Source: Paracoccus aeridis
GTDB lineage: Bacteria; Pseudomonadota; Alphaproteobacteria; Rhodobacterales; Rhodobacteraceae
DNA length: 64,000 bases
Assembly: GCF_004923205.2 (NCBI RefSeq)
Contig: NZ_SELD02000018.1
Location: 407,028-471,027, forward strand
Direction: 5' to 3'
In this document: positions 1 to 10,769 of the stretch, in pieces
How the letters are laid out: every line of letters begins with the position of its first letter
Position numbering within the stretch: the stretch's first letter is position 1
Translations under genes and position numbers: made by a program
The notes under the pieces: generated by a model
What the model was told of the DNA's origin: nothing
The model's database searches: none
Seen by the model: only the letters and a program-made list of their open reading frames with translations

Positions 1-490
1 CCATCCACTCTCCCGCGCCGGCGCGCGCGTTGGACCCGTAGGCGTGGATGACACCGCCGTTGATGACGGTCGGGTCGAACCCGCCCGCGTCCAGAAGCGT
101 CGCCACCATCGTCGTGGTCGTCGTCTTTCCGTGCGTCCCGGCGATGGCGATGTTGGACTTGAGACGCATCAGTTCCGCCAGCATCTCGGCCCGGCGCACC
201 ACGGGCAGGCCGCGCAGCCGCGCCTCCTCCAGTTCCGGGTTGCCCTTCTTGATCGCGGTGGAAATGACGACCACGCCGGCCTCGCCGATGTTCTCGGCCC
301 GCTGGCCTTCGAACACGCGCGCGCCCAGCTTCTCCAGCCGGTCGGTGATCTTCGACCGCTTCGCGTCCGACCCCTGCACGTCGTAGCCCAGCGTCATCAG
401 CACCTCGGCGATGCCCGACATGCCGATGCCGCCGATCCCGACGAAGTGGATGGGGCCGAGTTCCCCCGGAAGCTTGGTGGCTGCGTTCAT
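1..490 (-). CDS. murC: UDP-N-acetylmuramate--L-alanine ligase MurC (3' part missing)
   Basis: Adds L-alanine to UDP-MurNAc, the first peptide step of cytoplasmic peptidoglycan precursor synthesis. Only the first 163 codons are inside the window; the C-terminal domains lie beyond the left edge. Visible are the N-terminal Rossmann segment with [12 protein letters not shown] (residues about 19-30) and the Mur-ligase P-loop GTHGKTTT (118-125). The ATG at 490 overlaps the murG stop by 4 bp (ATGA), so the two are translationally coupled as the last dcw genes seen here. The family assignment is firm; integrity of the rest cannot be judged. Confidence 0.95.
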   Translation of the reverse strand, partial: MNAATKLPGELGPIHFVGIGGIGMSGIAEVLMTLGYDVQGSDAKRSKITDRLEKLGARVFEGQRAENIGEAGVVVISTAIKKGNPELEEARLRGLPVVRRAEMLAELMRLKSNIAIAGTHGKTTTTTMVATLLDAGGFDPTVINGGVIHAYGSNARAGAGEWM

Positions 491-1653
491 GAGCTGATTT
501 CCGTGACGAGGTCGTAAAGGCGGGCCGCCGCGTCGGGGCGGCCCATCGACAGGGCGGCGGACGCCATGCGGCTTGCGCGGGCGGCGTCGGTGAGGATCGC
601 GTTGAGGTCGCGCGTCAGGCTGGAAATGTCCAGCACCGATTCGGGCAGCACGACCGCGGCGTCCGATTCGGCCAGCGCGCGCGCGTTCGCGGACTGGTGG
701 TCCCCGGTCGCGGCCGCGAAGGGGATCAGGATCGCGGGGCGGCCGATGACGGTGATCTCGGCCAGCGACGACGCGCCGGCGCGGCTGACGACGACCTGGC
801 AGCCGGCCATGCGCTCGGGCACGTCGGAAAAGAACGGCTGCACCTCGGCCGCGGCCCCTGCGGCGGCGTAGGCGGCCGAGACGTCGGCCACGTCCTCGGC
901 CCGCGCCTGGTGGCTTACCTGCAGGCGGGCGCGGATGTCGGGGGGCAGTTCGGCGACGGCCGCGGGGACGGTCCGGGACAGCACGCGCGCGCCCTGGCTG
1001 CCGCCGATCACCAGCAGCCGCAGCGGTCCGTCGTCGGGGGCCGCGTAGGGCGCGGCGGCGCGGTCGAGGATGGCCTGCCGCACGGGGTTTCCGACATGGA
1101 CCGCGTCGACGCCGTCCGGCAGGACGGTGGGCCACGTGCCGCAGGCGACCTTGTCGACCCGTGCGGCGAACAGGCGGTTCACCCGGCCCATGACGCCGTT
1201 CTGTTCATGGATCATGCGCGGGATCCGCAGGGTGAGCGCCGCCCCCATCGCGGGGATCGTGGGATAGCCGCCGAAGCCCACGACGATCGCGGGACGGTCC
1301 TTCCGCAGGTCGGCGAGCGCGCGCGTCACGCCCGCGCCGATCCGGAACGGCGCGGCGAACCTGCCCGCGATGCCGCCCCGCGCGGTCGTGGCCGACGGCA
1401 CGATCTCGCGCGCGACCTCGGCCGGAAAGCCGCCGGCGTAGCGCGCGCCCCGGTCGTCGGTGGACAGCTTCACCCGCCATCCGCCGGCCAGCAGCCGTTC
1501 CGCCAGCGCCTGCGCGGGGAACATGTGCCCGCCCGTGCCGCCCGCGGCGATCAGCGCGAGCTTTCCGCCCCCGTTCACCCGGCCCCCGCTGGCTCCGCCC
1601 CCGTTCACCTGGCCCCCGTTCACCTCGTCCTCGTTCACCTCGTCCTCGTTCAC
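487..1653 (-). CDS. murG: UDP-GlcNAc--lipid I N-acetylglucosaminyltransferase MurG
   Basis: Transfers GlcNAc to lipid I at the inner face of the membrane to make lipid II. Visible motifs are [10 protein letters not shown] (about 38-47), [24 protein letters not shown] and the nucleotide-binding [10 protein letters not shown] near the C-terminus. With the GTG at 1653, which overlaps the ftsW stop (GTGA), the protein is 388 aa. The conserved fold begins only at KLALIAAGG (residue 31), because the first 30 codons are six 15-bp repeats offering five in-frame GTGs (1653, 1638, 1623, 1608, 1578). Starting at 1578 gives 363 aa, closer to the usual family length. Function is certain; the true start is not. 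Confidence 0.93.
   Translation of the reverse strand: MNEDEVNEDEVNGGQVNGGGASGGRVNGGGKLALIAAGGTGGHMFPAQALAERLLAGGWRVKLSTDDRGARYAGGFPAEVAREIVPSATTARGGIAGRFAAPFRIGAGVTRALADLRKDRPAIVVGFGGYPTIPAMGAALTLRIPRMIHEQNGVMGRVNRLFAARVDKVACGTWPTVLPDGVDAVHVGNPVRQAILDRAAAPYAAPDDGPLRLLVIGGSQGARVLSRTVPAAVAELPPDIRARLQVSHQARAEDVADVSAAYAAAGAAAEVQPFFSDVPERMAGCQVVVSRAGASSLAEITVIGRPAILIPFAAATGDHQSANARALAESDAAVVLPESVLDISSLTRDLNAILTDAARASRMASAALSMGRPDAAARLYDLVTEISS
1564..1653 (-). repeat. Six 15-bp tandem units across the murG start
   Basis: On the minus strand six consecutive 15-bp units occupy this interval. Five begin with GTGAACG and the other begins GCCAGCG. They encode VNEDE twice, [15 protein letters not shown] and VNGGG. 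Every unit except the GCCAGCG one carries a possible GTG start in the murG frame. The first GTG overlaps the ftsW TGA. Confidence 0.85.
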
Positions 1654-2816
1654 CGTCCCGCGCGCCCCAGCACGTCGGCGATGTTGCCCTGCGGCCGGGT
1701 CCGGGTCAGCGCCAGCAGCATCCCCATGGCGATGGCCGAGGCGACGATGGACGAGCCGCCATAGCTCACGAACGGCAGCGTCATTCCCTTGGCGGGCAGC
1801 AGTCGGACCGCGACGCCCATGTTGATCAGCGCCTGCACCCCGAAGGCGCAGGCAAGGCCCGTGCCCGCGATCCGCGCGAAGGGATCGCGCTCGCCCGTCA
1901 GCCGCACCAGCGACCGGGCGACGACGGTCGCGTAAAGAAGGATGATCGCCAGCACCATGATGAAGCCGTATTCCTCGGCCGCGACCGCGATGATGAAGTC
2001 GGTATGCGCGTCGGGAAGCGACCACTTGACCGACCCCTCGCCCACGCCGACGCCGAAGAAGCCGCCCTCCTGGATGGCGTTGGTGGCGTAGCCGATCTGC
2101 GTGCGCGGATCGATCTCGGGCGACAGGAAGCCGTTGATCCGGCGCGCGAAGTGCTCGGAATTGGCATAGGCGAACATGCCCCCTGCCCCGGCCACGCCCG
2201 CGGCGGCCAGAAGATACACCAGCGGCGCGCCGGCGACGAAATACATCACGCCCCAGGAAAACAGCACCAGCGAGGCCTGCCCGAAGTCGGGTTGCAGCGC
2301 GAGCATCAGGACCACGGCGAAGGTGGTCGCCGCCGCAAGCGACTTGCCGGGGGGTCCGCCCACCTCCTGGCTCGCGGCCATGAACCACGCGACCAGCGCC
2401 ACGAAGCCGGGCTTGAGGAACTCGGACGGCTGGATCGAGGTGAACCCGAGGCTCAGCCACCGCGTCGCGCCCTTGCCGAAGTCGGTGCCGATCACCGGCA
2501 GCGCCACCACGGTCAGGAACGCGACGGCGAAGATCACCACCCCGAGCCTTCGCACCTGCCGCGGCGACATCATCGAGATCACCAGCATCACGACCAGCGC
2601 GACGCCGCCGAAGATTCCCTGCCGGTTGACATAGTAGAAGCGCGGCAGCCCGTTCTTCTCGGCCAGCGGCACGGACGCGGCGAGCCCCAGCAGGATCCCG
2701 ATCGCGAACAGCCCGACCACGCAGGCCAGCGTCCACTTGTCGAGCGTGCGCCACCAGCGTGGAAGAATCGGATCGCCCGAACGCACACGCGTCGAGCCGA
2801 AGACCATCTCGGTCAT
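1650..2816 (-). CDS. ftsW: Lipid II polymerase / divisome protein FtsW
   Basis: SEDS-family polytopic membrane protein that polymerises lipid II at the septum with its partner FtsI, encoded in the same operon. The 388-aa product starts [11 protein letters not shown] and carries about ten hydrophobic segments. SEDS signatures include the [12 protein letters not shown] stretch, the [17 protein letters not shown] loop and the C-terminal [12 protein letters not shown] motif. The ATG at 2816 fits the usual short cytoplasmic N-terminus; a longer reading from 2945 would add a basic, low-complexity extension and is rejected. About 200 bp without a gene separate it from murD. The stop overlaps the first murG GTG. 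Confidence 0.94.
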   Translation of the reverse strand: MTEMVFGSTRVRSGDPILPRWWRTLDKWTLACVVGLFAIGILLGLAASVPLAEKNGLPRFYYVNRQGIFGGVALVVMLVISMMSPRQVRRLGVVIFAVAFLTVVALPVIGTDFGKGATRWLSLGFTSIQPSEFLKPGFVALVAWFMAASQEVGGPPGKSLAAATTFAVVLMLALQPDFGQASLVLFSWGVMYFVAGAPLVYLLAAAGVAGAGGMFAYANSEHFARRINGFLSPEIDPRTQIGYATNAIQEGGFFGVGVGEGSVKWSLPDAHTDFIIAVAAEEYGFIMVLAIILLYATVVARSLVRLTGERDPFARIAGTGLACAFGVQALINMGVAVRLLPAKGMTLPFVSYGGSSIVASAIAMGMLLALTRTRPQGNIADVLGRAGR

Positions 2817-3018
2817 GGGAGCACCGCCGTCACTGCCTCTGCCTTGCGCCCGTTTTCCGGGTCTGCGGCGAAGATAGCGCGGTTGGCCCCGCGAGGCTAT
2901 CATAGATTGCGTGATGACGCCGCGGCGGGTGCCTGCCTCGAACACGATCTCCTGTCCGGAACATCCCCGCCGGAGGCGACGGGGCGACCCCGTCCCCGCC
3001 GCGCGTCGGCCGGCCGCG

Positions 3019-4419
3019 CTACTTCAGCGCCGCCACCAGCGCCGCGAAGTGTTCGCCGCGTTTCTCGAAGTTCGGATACTGGTCGAAGCTGGCCGCCGCC
3101 GGGGTCAGCAGGACCGTGTCGCCCGGCTCGGCCTCGGCGGCTGCGCGGGCCACGGCGGCGTCCATCGTGTCCACGACCTCGTGCGGGGTCCCCGACAGTT
3201 GCAAGGCGAAATCGCGGGCCGAATGGCCGATCAGGTAGGCCTTCTTCACGCGGGAAAACAGCGGCGCCAGCGCGGCGATCCCGCCTTCCTTCCCCATGCC
3301 GCCCGCGATCCAGCGGATGTTGTCGAAGGCCAGCAGCGCCTTTTCGGCGGCGTCGGCGTTGGTGGCCTTGCTGTCGTTGACGAACGCCACGCCGCCGATC
3401 TCGGCCACCGTCTGGCTGCGGTGCGGCAGGCCCGCGAAGCTGGCGAACGCCGCCTCGATCTCGCGCGGGGCGACGCCCACCGCGCGGGTCGCGGCATAGG
3501 CCGCGCAGGCGTTCTGATGGTTGTGCGCGCCCGGCAGCCCCCGGACGCCGCGCAGGTCGATGGACGCGACCTGCCGCCCCTTGCGGTATTCGGAAAGAAA
3601 GCCCTTCCGCGCGAACACCGACCAGCCGAAGCGTTCCAGCTTCTCGTCCACCGAAATGCGGATCACCCGGTCGTCCTGCGGCGACTGCGCCATCTGCCCG
3701 GCAAGATACCGCCCCTCGGCCTCGTCCACGCCGATCACGCAGCGGTCCGGCCCCCCTTCCGAAAACAGCCGCCGCTTGGCCGCGAAATACCCGCCCATGC
3801 CGCCGTGCCGGTCGAGGTGGTCGGGGGAAAGGTTCGTGAACACCGCCACGTCGGGCGTGAGCGCGCGGGCGAGGTCGGTCTGGTAGGACGACAGTTCCAG
3901 CACGACGACCTCGCCGTCCTGCGGCGGGTCCAGCGACAGGACGCCGGTGCCGATGTTCCCGCCCATCTGCGAGCGCCGCCCGGCCTCGGTGAGGATGTGG
4001 TGGATCAGCGCGGTGGTGGTGGACTTCCCGTTCGACCCGGTGACGCAGATCACGCGCGGCGGCGTGTCGAACTCCTCCCACCCCGAGGTCGCGAAGCTGC
4101 GGAAGAACAGGCCGATGTCGTTGTCCACCGGCACGCCCCGCGCGCAGGCCTGCGCGATGGCCGGGTGCGGCGCGGGGTAGAGATGCGGGATCCCCGGCGA
4201 GGTGACGAGCGCGTCGATCCGCTGCTCCCACCCCCGGTCGCGGGTCAGGTCGACGAGCGCCAGCCCCTCGGCCTCGGCGGCGGCGCGGGTGTCGGCGCTG
4301 TCGTCCCAGGCGACGACGTCCGCGCCGCCTGCAACCAGCGCGGCGGCGGTGGCCCGGCCCGAGCGGCCGAGCCCGAGGACGGCGATGGTCTGGCCGGTGA
4401 CGCCTTGGACGGGGATCAT
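3019..4419 (-). CDS. murD: UDP-N-acetylmuramoyl-L-alanine--D-glutamate ligase MurD
   Basis: Cytoplasmic ligase adding D-glutamate to UDP-MurNAc-L-Ala. The 466-aa protein has the N-terminal Rossmann motif [11 protein letters not shown] (about 15-25), the Mur P-loop [12 protein letters not shown], the [31 protein letters not shown] central region (quoted in part), HNHQNACAA and the C-terminal [11 protein letters not shown] motif. Length and motif order are normal. It follows the VOC gene after a 126-bp gap that holds no obvious gene, and precedes ftsW by about 200 bp. Confidence 0.95.
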   Translation of the reverse strand: MIPVQGVTGQTIAVLGLGRSGRATAAALVAGGADVVAWDDSADTRAAAEAEGLALVDLTRDRGWEQRIDALVTSPGIPHLYPAPHPAIAQACARGVPVDNDIGLFFRSFATSGWEEFDTPPRVICVTGSNGKSTTTALIHHILTEAGRRSQMGGNIGTGVLSLDPPQDGEVVVLELSSYQTDLARALTPDVAVFTNLSPDHLDRHGGMGGYFAAKRRLFSEGGPDRCVIGVDEAEGRYLAGQMAQSPQDDRVIRISVDEKLERFGWSVFARKGFLSEYRKGRQVASIDLRGVRGLPGAHNHQNACAAYAATRAVGVAPREIEAAFASFAGLPHRSQTVAEIGGVAFVNDSKATNADAAEKALLAFDNIRWIAGGMGKEGGIAALAPLFSRVKKAYLIGHSARDFALQLSGTPHEVVDTMDAAVARAAAEAEPGDTVLLTPAAASFDQYPNFEKRGEHFAALVAALK

Positions 4420-4545
4420 GGGCGGCTCCTGTCTGTGCGGCGCGTGGCCGAGTCGGCGTGGTGTAGCAAAACGGCCGGGGCGATTACCACATCGGGGAAA
4501 GGGGGTGAGGGTCGCGCAGGAACGCCTCGGCCGGCGCGCCGCCGA

Positions 4546-4902
4546 TCAGGCACCCAGGCAACGGATCAGGCTGCCGTCCGGGTCGATGACGGCGAACATG
4601 CGAAGCTCGTCAGTCACCAGCTGAATGCCGGATTGAAGGCGCGGGATGCCGGCGCCGGGCAGGCGCAGTTCCGCGAACTCCGCATGCAGCGCGTCCAGAT
4701 CATCGGTCCGCAGGCAGGCGCTGAACCAGCTTTCCTCAGGTCGCAGATGGGGATGCGGGAAGAACTCGATGACCGCGTCCCCGCGCCTGAGGATCATCCA
4801 TCCCTCGTCGCGCCACCCTGTCGCGAAGCCCAGCCGCGCGTAGAACGCTTCCGTCACGTCGAAGTCCCGGCTGGGAAGGTTCGGCGTGCTGTGGATCTTC
4901 AC
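4546..4902 (-). CDS. Small VOC-superfamily protein (glyoxalase / bleomycin-resistance fold)
   Basis: A 118-aa protein with the layout of bleomycin-binding VOC proteins: MKIHSTPNLPSRDFDVTEAF at the start, then FYARLGF, a WMILRRGDAVIEFFPHP strand and a C-terminal FAVIDPDGSLIRCLG strand. Bleomycin-type members bind and sequester glycopeptide antibiotics; others are metal-dependent lyases or dioxygenases, and nothing here fixes the substrate. It begins 4 bp after the mraY stop and sits between mraY and murD inside an otherwise canonical dcw operon, so it is probably co-transcribed. Base composition matches its neighbours. Confidence 0.8.
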   Translation of the reverse strand: MKIHSTPNLPSRDFDVTEAFYARLGFATGWRDEGWMILRRGDAVIEFFPHPHLRPEESWFSACLRTDDLDALHAEFAELRLPGAGIPRLQSGIQLVTDELRMFAVIDPDGSLIRCLGA

Positions 4903-4906
4903 GCCC

Positions 4907-5992
4907 TCACCTCAGCTTCAGCGTCGACAACCCGATCAGCGCCAGCACCAGCGCTATGATCCAGAAGCGGATCACGATCTGCGGCTCGGCCCAGCCCTTC
5001 TTCTCGAAGTGGTGGTGGATCGGGGCCATCAGGAACACGCGCTTGCCGGTCCGCTTGAAATAGGCGACCTGGATGATGACGCTCAGCGCCTCGACCACGA
5101 AAAGGCCGCCGACGATCGCCAGCACCACCTCGTGCTTGACGCAGATCGCGATTGCCCCCAGCGCGCCGCCCAGCGCGAGCGAGCCGGTGTCGCCCATGAA
5201 CACCGCCGCGGGCGGGGCGTTGTACCACAGGAACCCCAGGCCCCCGCCGATCAGCGCCGACACGAAGACCAGAAGCTCGCCAGTTCCGGGAACGAAGTGG
5301 ACGCCGAGATAGTCCGCGAAGACCTTGTTGCCGACGAGATAGGCGATCACGCCGAAGGTGCCGGCCGCGATCATCACCGGGCCGATCGCCAGCCCGTCCA
5401 GCCCGTCGGTCAGGTTCACCGCGTTCGCCGCCCCCACGATCACCAGCATCGCGAAGGGGATGAAGAACAGCCCCAGGTCGATCAGCGCGTTCTTGACGAA
5501 GGGCAGCGCCAGCTGCCCCGACAGCGCCGGCGGGTTCGCCTGCGCGACCGCGATCGCGGCCGCGATGCCGACCGCCAGCCCCAGCGCCATGCGGACCCGG
5601 CCCGACACGCCCGCATGGGTGTATTTCTTCACCTTGGCATAGTCGTCCGCGAACCCGATCGCGGCGAAGGCCGCCGTCACCAGCAGCACGATCCAGACAT
5701 AGACGTTGTCGAGCCGCGCCCACAGCAGGGTCGAGATCGCCAGCGACGACAGGATCAGGATCCCGCCCATCGTGGGGGTGCCGCCCTTGTGGACGTGGTC
5801 GGGGCCGATCTCGCGCAGGGGCTGGCCCTTCTTCTGCTTGACGCGCAGCCAGTTGATGAGCGGGCGCCCGAAGATGAAGCCGAACACCAGCGCCGTGAAG
5901 AACGCCGCACCCGCGCGGAAGGTGATGTAGCGGAACAGGTTGAAGATGCCGCCGGCACCTTCCGGCGACAGGTTCGTGAGCCAGTAGAGCAT
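4907..5992 (-). CDS. mraY: Phospho-N-acetylmuramoyl-pentapeptide-transferase MraY
   Basis: Integral membrane enzyme making lipid I from UDP-MurNAc-pentapeptide and undecaprenyl phosphate. The 361-aa protein has about ten membrane segments and the expected catalytic signatures: the DD pair at 116-117 in [28 protein letters not shown] (about 190-202), and the histidine cluster [11 protein letters not shown] near 325-335. Length is exactly typical. It starts 6 bp after the murF stop and is followed within 4 bp by the VOC gene. Confidence 0.96.
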   Translation of the reverse strand: MLYWLTNLSPEGAGGIFNLFRYITFRAGAAFFTALVFGFIFGRPLINWLRVKQKKGQPLREIGPDHVHKGGTPTMGGILILSSLAISTLLWARLDNVYVWIVLLVTAAFAAIGFADDYAKVKKYTHAGVSGRVRMALGLAVGIAAAIAVAQANPPALSGQLALPFVKNALIDLGLFFIPFAMLVIVGAANAVNLTDGLDGLAIGPVMIAAGTFGVIAYLVGNKVFADYLGVHFVPGTGELLVFVSALIGGGLGFLWYNAPPAAVFMGDTGSLALGGALGAIAICVKHEVVLAIVGGLFVVEALSVIIQVAYFKRTGKRVFLMAPIHHHFEKKGWAEPQIVIRFWIIALVLALIGLSTLKLR

Positions 5993-5998
5993 GCGGGT

Positions 5999-7420
5999 TC
6001 AACCTTTCGGAGCGGGCGGTCGCGGGTCGTCCGGGTTGCCCGTGTCTTGTCCAGGCGCGCGCGTCTGACGGCTTTCGCGGATCGCGTCAACCACGCGCGC
6101 GACCTGCGAGCCCTTGGAGCCCTTCACGAACACGACGTCGCCGTCCCGCGCCAGCGCGTCCGCGCGGGCGCACAACTCGGCCGCCGTCTCTGTCCAGATG
6201 CCGCGCTTCGTCTCGGGCAGCGCGTCCATCAGGTGGCGCATCCGCGGACCGCAGGCGTGGACCAGCGCAACGCCCTGCAGCGCGGGATGGCCGGCGATAT
6301 CGGCGTGCAGGCGGTTCTCGTCGGCGCCGAGTTCCAGCATGTCGCCCAGGATCGCGACCTTGCGGCCGTGGAGCCGGGCCAGCGTGTCCAGCCCCGCGGC
6401 GAGGCTGGCGGGGTTCGCGTTGTAGCTGTCGTCCAGGATGGTGATGCCGCCCACCCGTTCCACCCCGCCGCGGCCCTTGTAGGGCTGCCAGCGGGACAGG
6501 TCGGCGGCGGCCTGCCTGACGTCGGCGCCCAGCGCCGAGAGCGCCGCCAGCACGCCCACGGCGTTCATCACGAAATGCGCGCCCGCGCTCGCCAGCGTGA
6601 AGTCGACCGTCTCGCCCAGGATGCGGGCACGGACCTGCGTGGTGCCGTCGGCGGTAACGTCGGATCTCAGCGGCCTGGCCGCGCCGTCCCGGCCGAAGCC
6701 GACGACGATCGCCGCCGCGGCGTCCGCCGCGTCGCGCAGGATCGGGGTGACGGTCAGATCCTCGGGAAGGATCGCGTGGCCGGCGGGGGCGAGACCTTCC
6801 ACGATCGCCCCCTTCTCGCGCGCGATGCCTTCGAGGCTGCCGAACGCCTCCATGTGGGCGGGGGCGACGGTCGTGATCATGGCGACGTGGGGGCGGGCCA
6901 TGCGGGAAAGCGGCGCGATCTCGCCGGGATGGTTCATGCCGAGTTCGAGGATAGCGAAGTCGGTGTCCCGCGGCATCCGCGCCAGCGTCAGGGGGACGCC
7001 CCAGTGGTTGTTGAGGCTGGCTTCCGCGGCGTGGACCCGGCCCTGCCCCGACAGCGCGGCGGCCGCCATGTCCTTGGTCGATGTCTTGCCGACGCTGCCG
7101 GTGATCGCCAGCACCCGCGCGCCCGTGCGCGCCCGGCCCGCACGGCCCAGCGCCTCGAGCGCGGGCAGCACGTCGGGGACGATCAGCAGAGGCGCGTCGC
7201 CCGACACGCCCTCGGGCACCCGGCTGACGAGCGCGGCGGCGGCACCCTTGTCGAGCGCCTGCGCCACGAAGTCGTGGCCGTCGCGGGCGTCCTTCAGGGC
7301 GACGAACAGGTCGCCCGGCCGGATCGTGCGGGTGTCGATCGAAATGCCGGTCGCGGCCCAGCCGGTCGTCGCCCGTCCGCCGGTCGCGCCGGCCGCGTCG
7401 GCAGAGGTCCAGAGCGTCAT
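5999..7420 (-). CDS. murF: UDP-MurNAc-tripeptide--D-Ala-D-Ala ligase MurF
   Basis: Adds D-Ala-D-Ala to complete the cytoplasmic UDP-MurNAc-pentapeptide. The 473-aa product shows [17 protein letters not shown] (residues about 26-42), the P-loop [12 protein letters not shown] (106-117), [10 protein letters not shown] and [11 protein letters not shown]. The ATG at 7420 overlaps the murE stop (ATGA). The N-terminus has a short Gly/Ala/Thr-rich stretch before the conserved domain, and the C-terminus ends in a polar Pro-rich tail. Both are unremarkable. Confidence 0.95.
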   Translation of the reverse strand: MTLWTSADAAGATGGRATTGWAATGISIDTRTIRPGDLFVALKDARDGHDFVAQALDKGAAAALVSRVPEGVSGDAPLLIVPDVLPALEALGRAGRARTGARVLAITGSVGKTSTKDMAAAALSGQGRVHAAEASLNNHWGVPLTLARMPRDTDFAILELGMNHPGEIAPLSRMARPHVAMITTVAPAHMEAFGSLEGIAREKGAIVEGLAPAGHAILPEDLTVTPILRDAADAAAAIVVGFGRDGAARPLRSDVTADGTTQVRARILGETVDFTLASAGAHFVMNAVGVLAALSALGADVRQAAADLSRWQPYKGRGGVERVGGITILDDSYNANPASLAAGLDTLARLHGRKVAILGDMLELGADENRLHADIAGHPALQGVALVHACGPRMRHLMDALPETKRGIWTETAAELCARADALARDGDVVFVKGSKGSQVARVVDAIRESRQTRAPGQDTGNPDDPRPPAPKG

Positions 7421-8907
7421 ATCCGGCCGTCCAGCGCCGCCACGGCAACCGACGCCTGTTCGGCGTCGTCGAAGGGGAACACGTCGCTGCCGACGATCTG
7501 CCCGGTCTCGTGGCCCTTGCCCGCGATCAGCAGCGCGTCGCCGGGCTGCAGCGCGTCGACGGCGCGCAGGATCGCCTCGGCCCGGTCGGCGACCTCGGTC
7601 GCGTCGGGGCCCGCACCGGCCATGACCTCGGCCCGGATCGCGGCCGGATCCTCGGTCCGGGGGTTGTCGTCGGTGATGTAGACCACGTCCGCGAACTGAC
7701 GCGCGGCTTCCCCCATGAGCGGGCGCTTGCCGCGGTCGCGGTCGCCTCCCGCGCCCAGCACGACGATGATCCGCCCCATGACGTGCGGGCGCAGCGACTG
7801 CAGCGCCGCGACCACCGCGCCGGGCTTGTGCGCGTAGTCCACGAACACCGCCGCGCCGTTCTCGCGCACCGCCGCAAGCTCCATCCGGCCGCGCACGGTG
7901 GTCAGGCCCGGCAGCGCCGCTAGCACCCGGTCCGGCGCGTCGCCCGAGGCGATGCAGAGCCCCGCCGCCGCCAGCACGTTTTCCGCCTGGAAGCCGCCGA
8001 TCAGGTTCAGGCGCACCAGATGCGTGCGCCCGTCCATGGAAAAGCGCAGGTCCTGGCCCGTCGCGTCGTAGCGCTGGCCGAGGATGCGCAGGTCGCAGGC
8101 CTCGTCGTGGCCCACGGCCGTCAGGCGCAGGTCGCCGTCCACCGCGATCTCGGCCATCTGCTGGCCGCGGTCGCTGTCGATGTTGATGACGGCGGTGTCG
8201 CCCGGCTGGAGGATGCGGTCGAACAGCAGCGCCTTGGCCGCGAAGTATTCGTCGAAGCCCTCGTGATAGTCGAGATGGTCCTGGCTGAAGTTCGTGAAGG
8301 CCCCCGCGCGCACCCGCACCCCGTCCAGCCGGCGCTGGTCCAAGCCGTGGGACGACGCCTCCATCGCGGCGTGGGTGACGCCCGCCGCCGCCGCTTCGGC
8401 CAGCACGCGGTGCAGCGTCACCGGCTCGGGCGTGGTGTGGGCGAGCTTGGCGGTATGGTCGCCCTCGACCCCCATCGTGCCGAGACTGATCGCCTTGTGC
8501 CCGAGCGCCTGCCAGATCTGGCGGGTGAAGGTCGCGACCGAGGTCTTGCCGGACGTGCCGGTGACGGCGACGACCGTTTCGGGCTGGGCCGCGAACCACA
8601 GCGCGGCGGCCCCGGCGAGCGCGGCGCGCGGGTCCTCGGCCACCACCACGGCGGCGCCGGACGCGGCAAGCTCGGCGGCGGCGATCTGCGCGCCGCGGCG
8701 GTCGGTCAGGATCGCTCCGGCGCCTTGGCGCAGGGCATACCGGATGAACTCGCCCCCGTGGGTGGCCGATCCGGGCAGCGCGGCGAACAGGTGGCCGTCC
8801 CGCACGGTGCGGCTGTCGACCGAAAGGCCGGTGATGGTCGGGTCGCGCCCGTCCCTTGCCCGCAAACCCAGCGCGGACAGAAGCTTGCCGTCACCCGTCA
8901 CCGTCAC
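7417..8907 (-). CDS. murE: UDP-MurNAc-dipeptide ligase MurE (probably meso-diaminopimelate adding)
   Basis: Adds the third residue of the stem peptide. The 496-aa protein has [18 protein letters not shown] (29-46), P-loop [11 protein letters not shown] (115-125), [12 protein letters not shown] and, near residue 415, the DNPR motif ([10 protein letters not shown]) that in this family marks meso-diaminopimelate rather than lysine specificity. The start is a GTG at 8907 within a GTG-ACG-GTG-ACG run, so a start two codons later is possible. It lies 56 bp downstream of ftsI. Confidence 0.94.
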   Translation of the reverse strand: MTVTGDGKLLSALGLRARDGRDPTITGLSVDSRTVRDGHLFAALPGSATHGGEFIRYALRQGAGAILTDRRGAQIAAAELAASGAAVVVAEDPRAALAGAAALWFAAQPETVVAVTGTSGKTSVATFTRQIWQALGHKAISLGTMGVEGDHTAKLAHTTPEPVTLHRVLAEAAAAGVTHAAMEASSHGLDQRRLDGVRVRAGAFTNFSQDHLDYHEGFDEYFAAKALLFDRILQPGDTAVINIDSDRGQQMAEIAVDGDLRLTAVGHDEACDLRILGQRYDATGQDLRFSMDGRTHLVRLNLIGGFQAENVLAAAGLCIASGDAPDRVLAALPGLTTVRGRMELAAVRENGAAVFVDYAHKPGAVVAALQSLRPHVMGRIIVVLGAGGDRDRGKRPLMGEAARQFADVVYITDDNPRTEDPAAIRAEVMAGAGPDATEVADRAEAILRAVDALQPGDALLIAGKGHETGQIVGSDVFPFDDAEQASVAVAALDGRI

Positions 8908-8963
8908 CCGTCACCTCGTCCCTTCGGTCCGCACGCCCGTCCGTTCGCCGGACCGTCACCTCT

Positions 8964-10769
8964 TCAGTTGGTCGCGACCTTTAGATCAGCCGGGGTCCGG
9001 TTTTCAATCACCGGCAGGTCCGCGTCGGCATGAGGCCGCAGGCCCACGATGGGGGCGAGGCGGCGCACCATCTCGGCCGCGACCGGGGCCGCCGTCTGCC
9101 CCGCCGTGCGCGCCGTGGCCCCGCCCGCGTTCGTGACCGAGGGTTCGTCCAGCGTCACGACCAGAACGTATTTCGGGTTATCCACCGGGAACATGCTCGC
9201 GAAGTTCGAGATGACCTTGCTGTCGTAGTAGCCGCCACCCGGGCGCGGCTTGTCGGCGGTCCCCGTCTTGCCGGCCACGTCGTAGCCTTCGACCTCGGCC
9301 GCCCGCGCGGTGCCGCGGGTGACGACGCCGCGCAGCAGGCCGCGCGCGGTCCGGGCGGCGGGTTCCGACAGCACCCGTTCGCCCTGCGGATGGTCGCGGC
9401 GGTGGACCAGCGTCGGGCGGACGCGGTGGCCGTCATTCGCGATCGTGGCGTAGGCGGCGGCCAGGTGCAGCGGGCTCGCCGCAAGGCCGTGGCCGAAGGC
9501 GACGGTCGCCGCCGTCACCGCGGGCCAGCGCTGCGGCACCAGCGGCTTGCCGGTCGGCGCCTCGGTCATCTCGATCTGCGTCGCCTCGAAGAAGCCGAGG
9601 TCCTTCAGGAACTTCTGCTGCCGCTCCGGTCCCAGCATCTGCGCGATCCGCACCGTGCCCACGTTCGAGGACTTGGCCAGGATGTCCGCCACCGACAGGC
9701 TGCCGCCATAGTTGTGGAAATCGTGGATCAGGTACTTGCCGATCTTCATCGGCGAGTTCGCGTTGATCATCGTGTTGGGGTTGATGAGCTTCTCGTCGAT
9801 CGCCTGCGCGACCGGGAACAGCTTGAAGGTGGACCCGAGCTCGTACTGGCCCTGCACCGCGCGGTTGAACAGCGGGCTGTCGGACGGATCGCCCTTCAGC
9901 GCGGGGCGGGGGCGGTCGTTGGGGTCGAAGTCGGGCAGGCTCGCCATGGCGAGGACCTCGCCGGTCGCGACCTCCATCAGCACGCCGGCCGCGCCCTTGG
10001 CGTTCATGACGCGCATGCCGTTCGACAGCACCTCCTCCATCGCCGCCTGCGCGGTCAGGTCGATGGACAGGGTGAGCGGCGCGCCCGCGTTGGCGGGATC
10101 GCGCAGCCAGTTGTCGAACGCCTTTTCGACGCCCGCCATGCCCAGCACCTCGGCGCTGCTCACGCCCTCGGCCCCGAAGGTCGAGCCGCCGAGGATGTGG
10201 CTCGCCAGCTGGCCGTTCGGGTAAAGCCGCATCTCGCGCGGGCCGAACAGCAGGCCCGGCTCGCCGATGTCATGGACGGCCTGCATCTGTTCGGGCGACA
10301 GCTTCTTCTTGATCCAGACGAAGGTGCGCTTGCCGGTGAAGTCCCTGGTCAGCTGCTTCTCGTCGAGGTCGGGAAAGATCTCGGCCAGCTCGGTCGCGGC
10401 CCGGCGCGGGTCCACCATCTGGTGGGGGTGGGCATAAAGCGCGTGGGTGGACAGGTTCGTCGCCAGCACCCGCCCGCGCCGGTCCACGATGTCGGCGCGC
10501 TGCGAGATGATGCGCGCGCCCGTCGTCTGCGCGCGCGGCTCGCTGGGGTCCGAGGACGCGAGCGCGCCCATCCGCATCCCCACGGCGCCAAAGGCGGCGG
10601 TGAAGGCAAAGGTCATCAGCCACAGCCGGAAGGACGCGCGCTTGCGGGTCCTGTCCTGGATCTCGGCATGGCGGCGGGCGCGGTTCTCGGCCTCGATGTC
10701 GTCGGGGTTCTCGCCCGCCTCGCGGGCGCGGAGGATGCGGGCCAGCGGGCGCAGTGGGGTGCGGATCAC
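8964..10769 (-). CDS. ftsI: Septal peptidoglycan transpeptidase FtsI (PBP3)
   Basis: Cross-links peptidoglycan at the division septum with FtsW. The 601-aa protein has a cytoplasmic N-terminus, a single membrane anchor (about 48-70), a PBP dimerisation domain (RADIVDRRGRVLA at about 91-103) and a transpeptidase domain with all three active-site motifs: STFK at 313-316, SSN at 367-369 and KTGT at 501-504. The GTG start at 10769 overlaps the ftsL stop (GTGA). Length and motif spacing are normal, so it should be active. Confidence 0.95.
   Translation of the reverse strand: MIRTPLRPLARILRAREAGENPDDIEAENRARRHAEIQDRTRKRASFRLWLMTFAFTAAFGAVGMRMGALASSDPSEPRAQTTGARIISQRADIVDRRGRVLATNLSTHALYAHPHQMVDPRRAATELAEIFPDLDEKQLTRDFTGKRTFVWIKKKLSPEQMQAVHDIGEPGLLFGPREMRLYPNGQLASHILGGSTFGAEGVSSAEVLGMAGVEKAFDNWLRDPANAGAPLTLSIDLTAQAAMEEVLSNGMRVMNAKGAAGVLMEVATGEVLAMASLPDFDPNDRPRPALKGDPSDSPLFNRAVQGQYELGSTFKLFPVAQAIDEKLINPNTMINANSPMKIGKYLIHDFHNYGGSLSVADILAKSSNVGTVRIAQMLGPERQQKFLKDLGFFEATQIEMTEAPTGKPLVPQRWPAVTAATVAFGHGLAASPLHLAAAYATIANDGHRVRPTLVHRRDHPQGERVLSEPAARTARGLLRGVVTRGTARAAEVEGYDVAGKTGTADKPRPGGGYYDSKVISNFASMFPVDNPKYVLVVTLDEPSVTNAGGATARTAGQTAAPVAAEMVRRLAPIVGLRPHADADLPVIENRTPADLKVATN

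Noticed and set aside
4886..7681. 931-codon open frame on the plus strand over mraY-murF-murE
   Set aside because: GC-rich third positions of genuine minus-strand genes create long antisense frames. The translation is Arg/His/Gln-rich with no domain, while the minus strand encodes three textbook Mur proteins.
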